DNA of 64,000 bases from Rhizobium sp. P32RR-XVIII (GTDB taxonomy: Bacteria > Pseudomonadota > Alphaproteobacteria > Rhizobiales > Rhizobiaceae), in contig NZ_JABAIH010000007.1 in NCBI RefSeq assembly GCF_012641395.1, positions 1-64,000 of the forward strand. Reading direction: 5' to 3'. The position numbers were made by a program, and so were the translations under genes. Each line of letters begins with the position of its first letter. Positions within the stretch are counted from its first letter, which is position 1. Positions 42,448 through 53,646 of the stretch are shown in pieces. The notes beneath the pieces were generated by a model. That model was not told the origin of the DNA. It worked only from the letters and a program-made list of their open reading frames with translations, and did no database searches.

Positions 42448-44987
42448 AGCTCGTCACACCCCGCGCATTGTTGGCCCTTCGACTCGCCCTTCGCGAGCTT
42501 CGCGGCGGCCTCAAGGGCTTTTACATCTTCCTTGCCTGCATCGCGCTCGGCACGGGCGCCATCGCTGCAGTCAACTCCGTCTCCCAGTCGATCACCGATA
42601 CGATCGCATCTCAGGGCCAGGAGCTGCTGGCGGGCGACGTGCGCATCGAGCTGAACAATCGCGAGGCAACCCAGCCGGAAATGAATTTCCTCCGGGGCCT
42701 TGGCGAGGTCGCGGTCTCGACCGGGCTCCGCTCCATGGCGCGAAAACCCGATGGCTCGGATCAGGCCCTCGTCGAGGTCAAAGCGGTGGATGATGCCTAT
42801 CCGCTCTACGGCAAGTTCATAGCCGAACCGAACTATCCGCTTCCCGCCCTTCTTGCGGACCAGAACGGAACCTATGGCGCCGTTGCAGCACCTTTGCTGC
42901 TGGAGCGGCTTGGCCTTTCGGTCGGCGATGAGATCCTGCTCGGCAATGCGACGCTCAACATCACCGGTACGGTAAAGACTGAGCCGGATGCAATTTCGGA
43001 AGGTTTCGGATTCGCACCACGACTGGTGGTCAGCCGCCAGGCGCTGATTGCCTCGGGGCTCATCCAGACCGGCAGTCTGGTCGAGCATGTCTACAAGATC
43101 AAGCTCGACGATACCGCCGAGCGCAATGGCATCCGCGCACGCGCCGACCAGGAATTCCCATCGGCGGGCTGGTCGATCCGGACCAGCGATCGCGCGGCGC
43201 CCTCTCTCACCGAGAACATTACCCGCTTCTCCCAATTCCTCACACTCGTCGGCCTCACCGCGCTCATCGTGGGCGGCGTCGGCGTCGCCAACGCCGTCCG
43301 TGCCTTTCTCGATTCCAAACGCACGACGATTGCGACTTTGAAATGCCTCGGGGCGCCTGCGGTCGTCGTGGTGCTTGTCTATCTGTTCCAGATTGCGATC
43401 ATCGCCTTCGCCGGCATTCTCATCGGCCTCGTGCTTGGCGCCTTGTCGCCAATGCTCGCGGCACAATTCCTCGCGCAATTCCTGCCGGTTTCCACGGAGC
43501 CAACGCTCTATCCGGGCGCGCTGCTGCTTGCTGCGGTCTTCGGCTTGCTGACGATGCTCGCCTTCGCCATCTTGCCGCTCGGTCATGCCCGCGAAGTGCC
43601 CGCTACGGCGCTCTTCCGCGAACAGGGTTTCGAGGCGCGGCACCTGCCTTCGTGGCCTTATATTCTGCTTGCCGCGCTGTTCATGGCAGCGCTGGCCGGT
43701 CTTGCCATCATCACCGCCTACGACCGGTTCATCGCCGTGATCTTCGTCGGCGCAATCGTCTTCGCCTTCGTGATCCTGCGTGGCGTGGCAGCGCTGATCG
43801 CCTGGCTCGCCAAGCGCAGCCCGCGCGTCAATTCGCCCGCATTGAGACTGGCGATCGGCAACATCCATCGCCCCGGAGCGTTGACGCCATCCGTCGTTCT
43901 CTCGCTGGGCCTCGGTCTCGCGCTACTGGTTACCTTGACGCTCATCGACGGCAATTTCCGCCGGCAATTGACCGGACGCATGGCGGAAGGCGCGCCAAAC
44001 TTCTTCTTCGTCGACATTCAAGGTTCCGAGGTCGAGAACTTCCGCAATCTGGTTGGCAGGCAGGCGCCGGAAGGCAAGCTCGTCGAAGTTCCGATGATGC
44101 GCGGCCGTATTCTGGCGTTGAACGGCAGGGACGTGGCCAAGATACAGGTGCCGCCGGGCGGCCAGTGGGTGCTGCGCGGCGACCGCGGCATCACCTATTC
44201 CGAGTCCATACCGGAGAACGCTTTGCTCACAGAGGGGAATTGGTGGCCCAAGGATTACAGCGGTGAGCCGCTCGTCTCATTTTCCTCGGAGGAAGCCAAG
44301 GAACTTGGCTTAAAGATTGGGGATACCGTCACCGTCAACGTATTGGGGCGCAGTCTCACGGCGAAGATTGCAAATCTTCGGAAAGTCGATTGGGAATCCC
44401 TTTCGATGAATTTTGTCATGGTGTTCTCGCCGAATACGTTCCGCGGCGCTCCCCATGCGTGGCTGGCGACGCTCACCGACCCCTCGGCGACTTCTGCCGA
44501 AGAAGCGGCAATCCTCAAGTCCGTCACCAATACCTACCCGACGATTACGACGGTACGCGTCAAGGATGCGATCGACATCGTCAATACGCTCGTCGCCCAG
44601 CTTGCGACTGCAATCCGCGCGGCGGCCTCCGTTGCGCTCATCTCCTCCATTCTCGTGCTTGCCGGCGCGCTTGCCGCCGGCAACCGGGCACGGACACATG
44701 ATGCGGTCGTCCTGAAGACGCTCGGCGCGACGCGGGCAATGCTCATTCGCGCCTTCAGCTATGAATATCTCATCCTCGGCATGGCAACCGCCGTTTTCGC
44801 GTTGATTGCCGGGGGAATCGCTGCCTGGTTCATCGTCAGCCGCATCATGCACATGCCTTCGACCTTCCTGCCGGATGTTGCCGTCCTCACGCTGGTGACC
44901 GCGCTGGTCCTGACCGTCGGCATAGGGCTGATCGGCACCTGGCGAATTCTCGGTCAGAAGGCGGCACCCGTTTTGCGCGAACTCTGA
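42444..44987 (+). CDS. ybbP: YbbP-type FtsX-like ABC permease
   Basis: The 847-residue membrane protein has an N-terminal helix (FYIFLACIALGTGAIAAVNS), a large periplasmic domain (residues ~45-255), and an FtsX domain with three helices (~265-390). A further pair of helices, a second periplasmic domain (~510-700) and a second FtsX domain (~715-840) follow. This ten-helix plan is that of YbbP. The protein is thought to move or release lipids or hydrophobic compounds together with YbbA and the TesA-like esterase; that role is inferred from the conserved neighbourhood. Confidence 0.93.
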   Translation: MKLVTPRALLALRLALRELRGGLKGFYIFLACIALGTGAIAAVNSVSQSITDTIASQGQELLAGDVRIELNNREATQPEMNFLRGLGEVAVSTGLRSMARKPDGSDQALVEVKAVDDAYPLYGKFIAEPNYPLPALLADQNGTYGAVAAPLLLERLGLSVGDEILLGNATLNITGTVKTEPDAISEGFGFAPRLVVSRQALIASGLIQTGSLVEHVYKIKLDDTAERNGIRARADQEFPSAGWSIRTSDRAAPSLTENITRFSQFLTLVGLTALIVGGVGVANAVRAFLDSKRTTIATLKCLGAPAVVVVLVYLFQIAIIAFAGILIGLVLGALSPMLAAQFLAQFLPVSTEPTLYPGALLLAAVFGLLTMLAFAILPLGHAREVPATALFREQGFEARHLPSWPYILLAALFMAALAGLAIITAYDRFIAVIFVGAIVFAFVILRGVAALIAWLAKRSPRVNSPALRLAIGNIHRPGALTPSVVLSLGLGLALLVTLTLIDGNFRRQLTGRMAEGAPNFFFVDIQGSEVENFRNLVGRQAPEGKLVEVPMMRGRILALNGRDVAKIQVPPGGQWVLRGDRGITYSESIPENALLTEGNWWPKDYSGEPLVSFSSEEAKELGLKIGDTVTVNVLGRSLTAKIANLRKVDWESLSMNFVMVFSPNTFRGAPHAWLATLTDPSATSAEEAAILKSVTNTYPTITTVRVKDAIDIVNTLVAQLATAIRAAASVALISSILVLAGALAAGNRARTHDAVVLKTLGATRAMLIRAFSYEYLILGMATAVFALIAGGIAAWFIVSRIMHMPSTFLPDVAVLTLVTALVLTVGIGLIGTWRILGQKAAPVLREL

Positions 44988-45085
44988 AACAGACGATTGA
45001 CGAAATCCCTTCACGTTACGCTGATTTAACCCGATCCGGGGTTGCAAGACACTTGTTTGGAAAGCGCGAAAGGCTCATATTGTAG

Positions 45086-45152
45086 CCAGGCAAGCTGGAG
45101 CTCCGCAGCGGCGCCTGGGCGGTACAGCCCGACACCGTATTCCATCGGAGCT
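45086..45152 (+). ncRNA. ybhL-type leader RNA
   Basis: CCAGGC (45086-45091) pairs with GCCTGG (45113-45118). The loop sequence AGCTCCG (45099-45105) is an exact complement of CGGAGCT (45146-45152), which is followed by TTTTAAGAGG at the ribosome-binding site. The two can form a pseudoknot, or a terminator-like alternative. Its position directly ahead of a YbhL-like gene matches the alphaproteobacterial ybhL motif described from comparative genomics (Rfam ybhL leader). No covariance search was run. Confidence 0.7.
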
Positions 45153-45166
45153 TTTAAGAGGAAACT

Positions 45167-45898
45167 ATGGCTGACCTTCGTAATAACTACCAAAGCCGAG
45201 TGCAAACTGGCGAGATGATCGACCAGGGCCTGCGCTCTTATATGCTCAAGGTCTACAACCTGATGGCGCTGGGTCTGGCGATCACGGGTGTGGCCGCTTA
45301 TCTCGGATTCAACTTTGCTGTTCAGGACAACCAGCTCACGCAGTTCGGCGTGCTCCTGTTCCAGTCTCCCCTGCGCTGGGTCGTGATCCTTGCGCCTCTT
45401 GCGGTCGTCTTCTTCCTGAGCTTCCGCATTAACAGCATGAGCGTGGGCGCCGCGCAGACGACCTTCTGGGTCTACGCCGCACTGGTCGGTCTGTCTCTGT
45501 CGTCGATCTTCCTGGTCTATACCCAGTCGAGCATCACGCAGACCTTCTTCGTGACCGCCGCTTCCTTCGGCGCGCTGTCGCTCTATGGGTACACGACCAA
45601 GCGTGACCTGTCGGCGATGGGCTCGTTCCTGATCATGGGTCTCTTCGGTCTGATCATCGCGTCGATCGTGAACATCTTCCTGGCCTCCTCCGCGATGCAG
45701 TTTGCGATCTCCGTGATCGGCGTTCTGATTTTCGCAGGCCTTACCGCCTATGATACGCAGCGGATCAAGGAAATGTACTACGAAGCCGACGGCGCTGCCG
45801 TTGCCGGCCGCAAGGCGATTATCGGCGCGCTGACGCTCTACCTCGACTTCCTCAACCTCTTCATGTTCCTCCTGCAGTTCATGGGCGACCGCAAGTAA
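45167..45898 (+). CDS. ybhL: Bax inhibitor-1/YbhL family membrane protein
   Basis: The 243-residue protein has seven membrane helices and the BI-1 pattern: YMLKVYNLMALGLAITGVAA, LVGLSLSSIFLVYTQSSITQ, and the conserved C-terminal ALTLYLDFLNLFMFLLQFMG. The aspartates of the pH-gated calcium leak site (FAGLTAYDTQRIKEMY and LYLDFLN) are present. AGAGGAA precedes the ATG. A structured leader lies upstream and a strong terminator downstream, so it is a single-gene unit with its own control. Confidence 0.95.
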   Translation: MADLRNNYQSRVQTGEMIDQGLRSYMLKVYNLMALGLAITGVAAYLGFNFAVQDNQLTQFGVLLFQSPLRWVVILAPLAVVFFLSFRINSMSVGAAQTTFWVYAALVGLSLSSIFLVYTQSSITQTFFVTAASFGALSLYGYTTKRDLSAMGSFLIMGLFGLIIASIVNIFLASSAMQFAISVIGVLIFAGLTAYDTQRIKEMYYEADGAAVAGRKAIIGALTLYLDFLNLFMFLLQFMGDRK

Positions 45899-45916
45899 GA
45901 GGCAATGACATATCGG

Positions 45917-45943
45917 AAAAGGCGGCTTTAGCCGCCTTTTTTT
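45917..45943 (+). terminator. ybhL intrinsic terminator
   Basis: AAAAGGCGGC (45917-45926), a TTTA loop and GCCGCCTTTT (45931-45940) are followed by three more T. It begins 19 bases after the ybhL stop. Confidence 0.93.
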
Positions 45944-46002
45944 GTTGCGGCTCGATCGGTGGAATGGTTTCTAGGAGCGCCTCTCAATCACCGGTCGACG
46001 CA

Positions 46003-46560
46003 ATGCCCTTCTCCCTTCGTGACGCGACATCTTCCGACCTTCCCGCAATCACCGAAATCTATCGCGACTCCGTCCTCCATGGTGTCGCGAGCTACGAGAT
46101 CACGCCGCCCTCGGAAGATGAGATGGCATCCCGTTTCCTCGCCAATACCGGCCTTGGATACCCCTATATCGCGGCAATCGACGAGGGCGGAGCGCTGCTC
46201 GGCTATGCCTACGCTTCAGCCTTCCGGACCCGGCCAGCCTATCGCTGGATGGTGGAGGATTCGATCTATCTCGCTCCTGCCGCCCGTGGCATCGGCATCG
46301 GCAGGGCATTGCTCAGCGAACTGATCTCACGCTGCACCGGACTCGGCTTCCGCCAGATGATCGCGGTCATTGGCGGCGCCCACCCTGCTTCGATCGCGCT
46401 CCATCGCGCATTGGGCTTTGAAGACAAGGGATTGCTGGAGGGCACCGGGTACAAACATGGCCGCTGGCTGGATACGATGATCATGCAGCTGCCGCTCGGC
46501 GATGGCAAAGACAGTGATCCCGATCCGTCAGTCTACCCAGGAGCGTTGTTCAAAGGTTGA
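46003..46560 (+). CDS. GNAT N-acetyltransferase, phosphinothricin-acetyltransferase type
   Basis: The 185-residue protein starts at MPFSLRDATSSDLPAITEIY (46003); an upstream ATG at 45964 is also in frame and neither has a good ribosome-binding site. YRWMVEDSIYLAPAARGIGI leads into the acetyl-CoA motif GIGIGRALLSELI, and FRQMIAVIGGAHPASIALHR with GFEDKGLLEGTGYKHGRWLD follows. These segments are typical of the Pat/Bar and MddA (methionine sulfoximine) group. The natural substrate is uncertain. Confidence 0.88.
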   Translation: MPFSLRDATSSDLPAITEIYRDSVLHGVASYEITPPSEDEMASRFLANTGLGYPYIAAIDEGGALLGYAYASAFRTRPAYRWMVEDSIYLAPAARGIGIGRALLSELISRCTGLGFRQMIAVIGGAHPASIALHRALGFEDKGLLEGTGYKHGRWLDTMIMQLPLGDGKDSDPDPSVYPGALFKG

Positions 46561-46565
46561 TACGG

Positions 46566-46961
46566 TCACTTCTCGACGAGTTTGAGCACCTTGTCGAAGA
46601 CCTTCAGGACCTGCTGCAGGTCATGGCCGCGCTTCAGGATCATACCGTTCGTGTTGATCACCGAATAGGCACCCTGCTTGGCGGCAAGCTTCGGGTCTTT
46701 TTCGATTCGGAAAAGCGGCATCTCGCCTGAACGCTTGAAGACGGCAAAGACGGCTTTTTCCTTCAAATGGTCGATCGCGTAGTCTTTCCACTCGCCCTCG
46801 CCGACCATTCTTCCGTAAATCCACAAAATGGCATCCAGCTCCCGACGATTAAAAGTCACCGGCAACGGGTCTTTGCTCTGCCTGTATTCCCTTAGATCGA
46901 CGACGACCCTGTTATCGGCGGCATGGGCGTCGCCATGCCGCAAATCCGGCTGATCTGCCAT
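46566..46961 (-). CDS. DUF2794 family protein
   Basis: The 131-residue cytoplasmic protein has the alphaproteobacterial DUF2794 pattern: VTFNRRELDAILWIYGRMVG, EWKDYAIDHLKEKAVFAVFK, PLFRIEKDPKL and KQGAYSVINTNGMILKRGHD. The function is unknown. It is convergent with the GNAT gene, five bases apart. Confidence 0.87.
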   Translation of the reverse strand: MADQPDLRHGDAHAADNRVVVDLREYRQSKDPLPVTFNRRELDAILWIYGRMVGEGEWKDYAIDHLKEKAVFAVFKRSGEMPLFRIEKDPKLAAKQGAYSVINTNGMILKRGHDLQQVLKVFDKVLKLVEK

Positions 46962-47238
46962 CAGTCTCCCAGGCCTCCGGTTGTGACAGGGAGACGACAG
47001 TTTGCCCGAGCCATCTCAAATTGCAAGTGTGGAGCCCCATCACATTCAACATATGCTGTGCAATCTCCCGAACGCCGTATTTCAGTCAAAACAGCGCCTC
47101 ATTTCCGGGAGAAGTTCACTCAATTGATTTGGCGCCAGCGCCAAAAGGCCCGGCTGAGCGTATCGACCTTAACCCCAGCCCCGAATACGACCAGCCGGGC
47201 CGCCCTGTTTTCAACCGCTTCCGAGCAGAAGAAAACAA

Positions 47239-47979
47239 TCAGATATTCTTGCCTGCCATGATGACTGTCGCGCCAAGAATCGCGGCTGGATCGCCGTCCG
47301 CCGTTGCGGACTGAAGCAGGATCGCGCAACCTTCCAGTCCCGCCTTCTCCATGACCGTTGCAGGCAGCGTCATGCTCGTCGCCTTGCCGTTCCACATTCC
47401 CACGGTTTCGATATCGCTGACACTGTGGAGATAGGAGATCTTCTGGCCGCTGTTTTCGCCTTTTTCGACGTCGATCGTCTTTTCCTTGTCGAAATAGACG
47501 AGGACCACGTTGGCCTTACCCTCGCCTGCGCCGACTTTGATCTCCAGTTGGTCGCCGCGCATCTGCGCCTCGACCGGCACCGTCAGGCCTTTGCCTTCCG
47601 TTGAAAAGGTATCGATCTTATTGTTTATGGCAGAGAGATCCGCCCCCGCCAGATGGTCGCGGCCGTTCACTATCACCTGCGGCGTATAGACGTTGCTGCG
47701 TCCCAGCATTCGCGCGTAACCGTATTGGCGGTCGGTGTTTTGCTTGGAGCTCAGCGTGTCCGTCCAGCCGAGATAATTCCAGTAGTCCACATGATAGGCG
47801 AGCGCGATCACGTTGTCCTGGCCTATAAGTTTGCGGAACACGGCATCGGCGGGAGGGCAGGAAGAACATCCCTGGGATGTAAACAGCTCAATCACGCCTT
47901 TCGGCTTGCCGTCCTGTGCATAAAGCGGCGTGGCGAGCACCACGCTGGCAACCAGCGAAATCAAAAAACGCGCGGACAT
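47239..47979 (-). CDS. DUF1223 thioredoxin-like secreted protein
   Basis: The 246-residue protein has a signal peptide (MSARFLISLVASVVLATPLY) and the DUF1223 start VIELFTSQGCSSCPPADAVF, a thioredoxin-like fold with a C-x-x-C motif. VIALAYHVDYWNYLGWTDTL and YARMLGRSNVYTPQVIVNGR (cis-Pro region) follow. A role in periplasmic thiol redox work is the family expectation. It stands alone. The 277 bases between it and the DUF2794 start contain no gene that I can support. Confidence 0.88.
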   Translation of the reverse strand: MSARFLISLVASVVLATPLYAQDGKPKGVIELFTSQGCSSCPPADAVFRKLIGQDNVIALAYHVDYWNYLGWTDTLSSKQNTDRQYGYARMLGRSNVYTPQVIVNGRDHLAGADLSAINNKIDTFSTEGKGLTVPVEAQMRGDQLEIKVGAGEGKANVVLVYFDKEKTIDVEKGENSGQKISYLHSVSDIETVGMWNGKATSMTLPATVMEKAGLEGCAILLQSATADGDPAAILGATVIMAGKNI

Positions 47980-48153
47980 TCACCTGCACCCCTTCTTCAG
48001 AGCCCGGCAGCCAATTCGAGGCGCAGGTTCTGTCTTATCACCGTACGAATAGTCTTTCCGGCTACAAACGAAAAGTCACGAAGGGGTGAGACATCCCCCG
48101 CCGCTCCCACAGCCGGGACACAACGGCGTGAACCTCCTTGCCACAAAGAAAAA

Positions 48154-48179
48154 GCCGCCGGAGAGCCCTCTCCGGCGGC
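48154..48179 (-). terminator. acnA intrinsic terminator
   Basis: A perfect 12 bp G+C-rich stem (48154-48165 with 48168-48179) is followed on the minus strand by TTTTTC, 25 bases after the acnA stop. Confidence 0.92.
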
Positions 48180-48204
48180 CACTATCTGCAATGCGCCTTA
48201 ATAA

Positions 48205-50895
<2,691 letters not shown>

Positions 50896-51154
50896 GAGAG
50901 ACCCCGTTTCTGATAGCCAACACAGTCGTGCGAACGCCTATGCACTTGATGCACATCAGGATGCGGGTACGGCCATTTCCGCTGTCCGCACGTGGAAGAA
51001 ATATTCCATGTTCGGCGCAAGGATGATATTCACGCCGACCGCTGGCGTGGTTGCGGTCTTATAGATAATTTCTCCGGAAGGTGCCAGACCGGGTTTGGCC
51101 CATTTGGATATTTTTTGCGTCGCGGTGATTAAAATATTTTTGAACGGAACGCCT

Positions 51155-51802
51155 ATGCATCTCGACGCCGTCAACCTCGCTGCCAGGCGGGGCGAAGACC
51201 TGATTTTCGAAGGCATTTCCTTTCGCCTGGAAGCAGGCGAAGCTCTGGTTTTGACTGGTAAAAATGGATCGGGAAAGTCCACTTTACTGCGCGTCATCGC
51301 CGGTCTGCTCCGCCCCGAAAAAGGCAGCGTCCGCTTCACTGATTCGCACGGCTCGGGGGAGCGCCGCGCGCGCGAAGTGAGCCATTATCTCGGCCACCGA
51401 AATGCGATGAAAAGCGAGCTCACTGTTTCGGAAAATCTGGCCTTCTGGCAAAGCTTTCTCGGTGACGTGCTCGGCTCTTCGGACCTGTCGATCGAAGACG
51501 CAGCCGAGGCCGTCGGCCTCGGAGGCATTACGCATCTTCCCTTCGGCTATCTCTCCGCCGGGCAGCAACGCCGGTTTGCCTTTGCGAAACTGCTCGTCTC
51601 CTATCGTCCGGTCTGGATTCTCGACGAGCCAACCGCCGCACTCGACGCCAGCGCCGACCGGTTGTTTGCAGAGCTGATCGGACAACACCAGAAAAAGGGC
51701 GGAATCGTTCTAGCAGCGACGCACCAGCCGCTCGGACTGGAAAATGCGCGAGAGTTGCGGATGACTGGTTTTGCGGGTGTATCGCAGGGAGTTTGGGGAT
51801 GA
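51155..51802 (+). CDS. ccmA: cytochrome c biogenesis ATP-binding export protein CcmA
   Basis: The start MHLDAVNLAARRGEDLIFEG at 51155 gives 215 residues, the normal length. Walker A is TGKNGSGKSTLLRVIAG, the signature LSAGQQRRFAFAKLL and Walker B WILDEPTAALD. CcmA powers release of haem from CcmC to the chaperone CcmE. It heads the ccmABCDG operon. The 193-base gap to ccmB is filled mostly by a palindromic element. Confidence 0.95.
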   Translation: MHLDAVNLAARRGEDLIFEGISFRLEAGEALVLTGKNGSGKSTLLRVIAGLLRPEKGSVRFTDSHGSGERRAREVSHYLGHRNAMKSELTVSENLAFWQSFLGDVLGSSDLSIEDAAEAVGLGGITHLPFGYLSAGQQRRFAFAKLLVSYRPVWILDEPTAALDASADRLFAELIGQHQKKGGIVLAATHQPLGLENARELRMTGFAGVSQGVWG

Positions 51803-51819
51803 TGAATGCGTACTTGGCA

Positions 51820-51967
51820 AAGACCCCTCCCCAACCCCTCCCCACAAGGGGGAGGGGCTCCTCGCGACGCCTCTGCTCTTCCTATACGACAACGCACTCT
51901 ATAACCCGTGACAGGGGTGGCAAGTTGAGCCCCTCCCCCTTGTGGGGAGGGGTTGGGGAGGGGTCTT
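51820..51967. repeat. 148 bp palindromic element between ccmA and ccmB
   Basis: Two perfect inverted arms of 41 bases (51820-51860 and 51927-51967) flank a 66-base spacer. Each arm also folds on itself (CCCCTCCCC, ACAAG, GGGGAGGGG). The element starts 17 bases after the ccmA stop and ends 28 bases before the ccmB start. The C/G-block style is that of Rhizobium interspersed palindromic repeats (RIME/ABC-like); the family name is not certain. Confidence 0.85.
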
Positions 51968-51995
51968 CATCTCAACTTCATCAGGGCTCGCCACA

Positions 51996-52655
51996 ATGAC
52001 CGCCCTCTTCTTCCGCGATCTAAAACTTTCGATCCGCGCCGGCGGCGGCGCGTTGATCGGGGTATTGTTCTTCCTGACGGTTGCCGCCATCATTCCGGTT
52101 GGCGTCGGACCGGACTTGAACCTGCTTTCGCGGATCGGTCCCGCCATCGTCTGGATCGGCGCCCTGCTTTCGGCTCTTCTCGGTCTCGACCGGCTTTTTC
52201 AGGCCGACCGCGACGACGGCTCGCTGGATCTGATGCTGATGCAGGAAACGCCGCTGGTGCTGACCGTCCTCGTCAAATGCTTCGCCCATTGGGCGGCGAC
52301 CAGCCTTCCGCTGGTGATCGCCTCGCCGCTGCTTGGGCTCTTCATGAACATGAGTGAGGTTGCAATCGGCGCGACGATGTTGACGCTGCTGGTCGGCTCG
52401 CCCGCCCTTACCTTTATCGGCGCCGTCGGCGCAGGGGTTGCCGTCGCGCTCCCCCGGGGCGGGCTGCTGGTCTCGATCCTCGTTCTGCCCCTGACGATCC
52501 CGGTGCTGATCTTCGGCGTCAGCGCCACTTATGCCGCCGTCGAGGATCCAGCACCTTTCCTGCCGCCCTTCCTTATTCTCATCGCATTGACGCTGTTCTT
52601 TGCTGTCATTGGCCCGGCAGGCGCGGCGCTTGCACTGCGAAACACATCGGATTGA
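51996..52655 (+). CDS. ccmB: haem exporter protein CcmB
   Basis: The start MTALFFRDLKLSIRAGGGAL at 51996 gives 219 residues with six membrane helices, the usual size; the open frame begins earlier inside the palindromic element. GLDRLFQADRDDGSLDLML is the CcmB signature loop. It is the membrane partner of CcmA in the haem-release complex. ccmC starts 58 bases downstream. Confidence 0.94.
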   Translation: MTALFFRDLKLSIRAGGGALIGVLFFLTVAAIIPVGVGPDLNLLSRIGPAIVWIGALLSALLGLDRLFQADRDDGSLDLMLMQETPLVLTVLVKCFAHWAATSLPLVIASPLLGLFMNMSEVAIGATMLTLLVGSPALTFIGAVGAGVAVALPRGGLLVSILVLPLTIPVLIFGVSATYAAVEDPAPFLPPFLILIALTLFFAVIGPAGAALALRNTSD

Positions 52656-52713
52656 TCGAGCCCGTTGTCACGATCAATTGCGGCAGCACGCCGTTCAAGG
52701 TAAAGAACCGTTC

Positions 52714-53475
52714 ATGAGCGAAACGAGCCTTGTCATCAGCAAATTCAGCGACCTTGCGAACCCGACGCGATTTCTGGCTCTGGCGCAGCGCATCATCCCG
52801 TGGATGGCGGGAGCCACCGCGCTCTGTCTGATCGCGGGCCTTTATCTCAGCTTCTCCACCGAAGGCGATTACCAGCAGGGCGAAACCGTCCGCATCATGT
52901 ACATCCATGTGCCATCGGCCTGGCTTGCGATGATGTGCTACACTGTCATGAGCATTTCGGCGATCGGCACCCTCGTCTGGCGCCATCCGCTCGCCGATGT
53001 TTCGGCAAAGGCTGCCGCGCCGCTTGGCGCGGCCTTTACGCTGCTGGCGCTCGTCACCGGCTCGCTCTGGGGCAAGCCGATGTGGGGCACCTGGTGGGTC
53101 TGGGATGCTCGGCTGACATCCGTTTTCATTCTCTTCCTGATGTATCTCGGCCTTATCGCGTTGACCCGGGCCATCGACGATCCGTCCAGGGCCGCGCGTG
53201 TTACGGCGGTTCTCATCCTCGTCGGCTTCGTCAATATCCCGATCATCAAGTTTTCCGTCGACTGGTGGAATACGCTGCACCAGTCGGCGAGCGTGATGCG
53301 CCTCGACGGCCCGGCGATCGACCCGGAATTTCTGCGCCCGCTCTTTACGATGGCGATCGGCTTTACGCTGCTCTTCTTCACGCTGCACATCATGGCGATG
53401 CGCAACGAGATCTGGCGCCGCCGCGTGGCAGCCCAACGCCGCCTTGCCGCCCGGATGGCAGGCCGCGAGGAATAG
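52714..53475 (+). CDS. ccmC: haem export protein CcmC
   Basis: The start MSETSLVISKFSDLANPTRF at 52714 gives 253 residues. The tryptophan-rich haem-handling motif is GTWWVWDARLTS, and two conserved histidines flank it (IHVPSAW and NTLHQSASV). Six membrane helices fit CcmC, which loads haem onto CcmE. ccmD begins three bases later. Confidence 0.96.
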   Translation: MSETSLVISKFSDLANPTRFLALAQRIIPWMAGATALCLIAGLYLSFSTEGDYQQGETVRIMYIHVPSAWLAMMCYTVMSISAIGTLVWRHPLADVSAKAAAPLGAAFTLLALVTGSLWGKPMWGTWWVWDARLTSVFILFLMYLGLIALTRAIDDPSRAARVTAVLILVGFVNIPIIKFSVDWWNTLHQSASVMRLDGPAIDPEFLRPLFTMAIGFTLLFFTLHIMAMRNEIWRRRVAAQRRLAARMAGREE

Positions 53476-53478
53476 CCG

Positions 53479-53646
53479 ATGACCCACGCCTTCTACGTTT
53501 ACAGTGCCTATGCATTCGCAGCCTTCATCACGATCGTCGTGACACTCTGGGTCTGGGCCGACGGGCGTTCGCGGCAGAAGGAATTGGCAGCGCTTGAAGC
53601 TTCGGGCATCCGGCGGCGCTCGGCCCGCCCTAAGGATAATACATGA
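53479..53646 (+). CDS. ccmD: small haem exporter subunit CcmD
   Basis: A 55-residue protein, MTHAFYVYSAYAFAAFITIV followed by the rest of one membrane helix and a basic tail (SRQKELAALEASGIRRRS). Size, the single helix with a Y-x-x-Y start and the place between ccmC and ccmG identify CcmD, which helps release holo-CcmE. Its TGA overlaps the ATG of ccmG (ATGA). Confidence 0.92.
   Translation: MTHAFYVYSAYAFAAFITIVVTLWVWADGRSRQKELAALEASGIRRRSARPKDNT

Noticed and set aside
47980..48153. Possible remnant of a GC-rich palindromic repeat near 48085
   Set aside because: There is a C-rich block but no matching inverted arm close by, so it cannot be supported.
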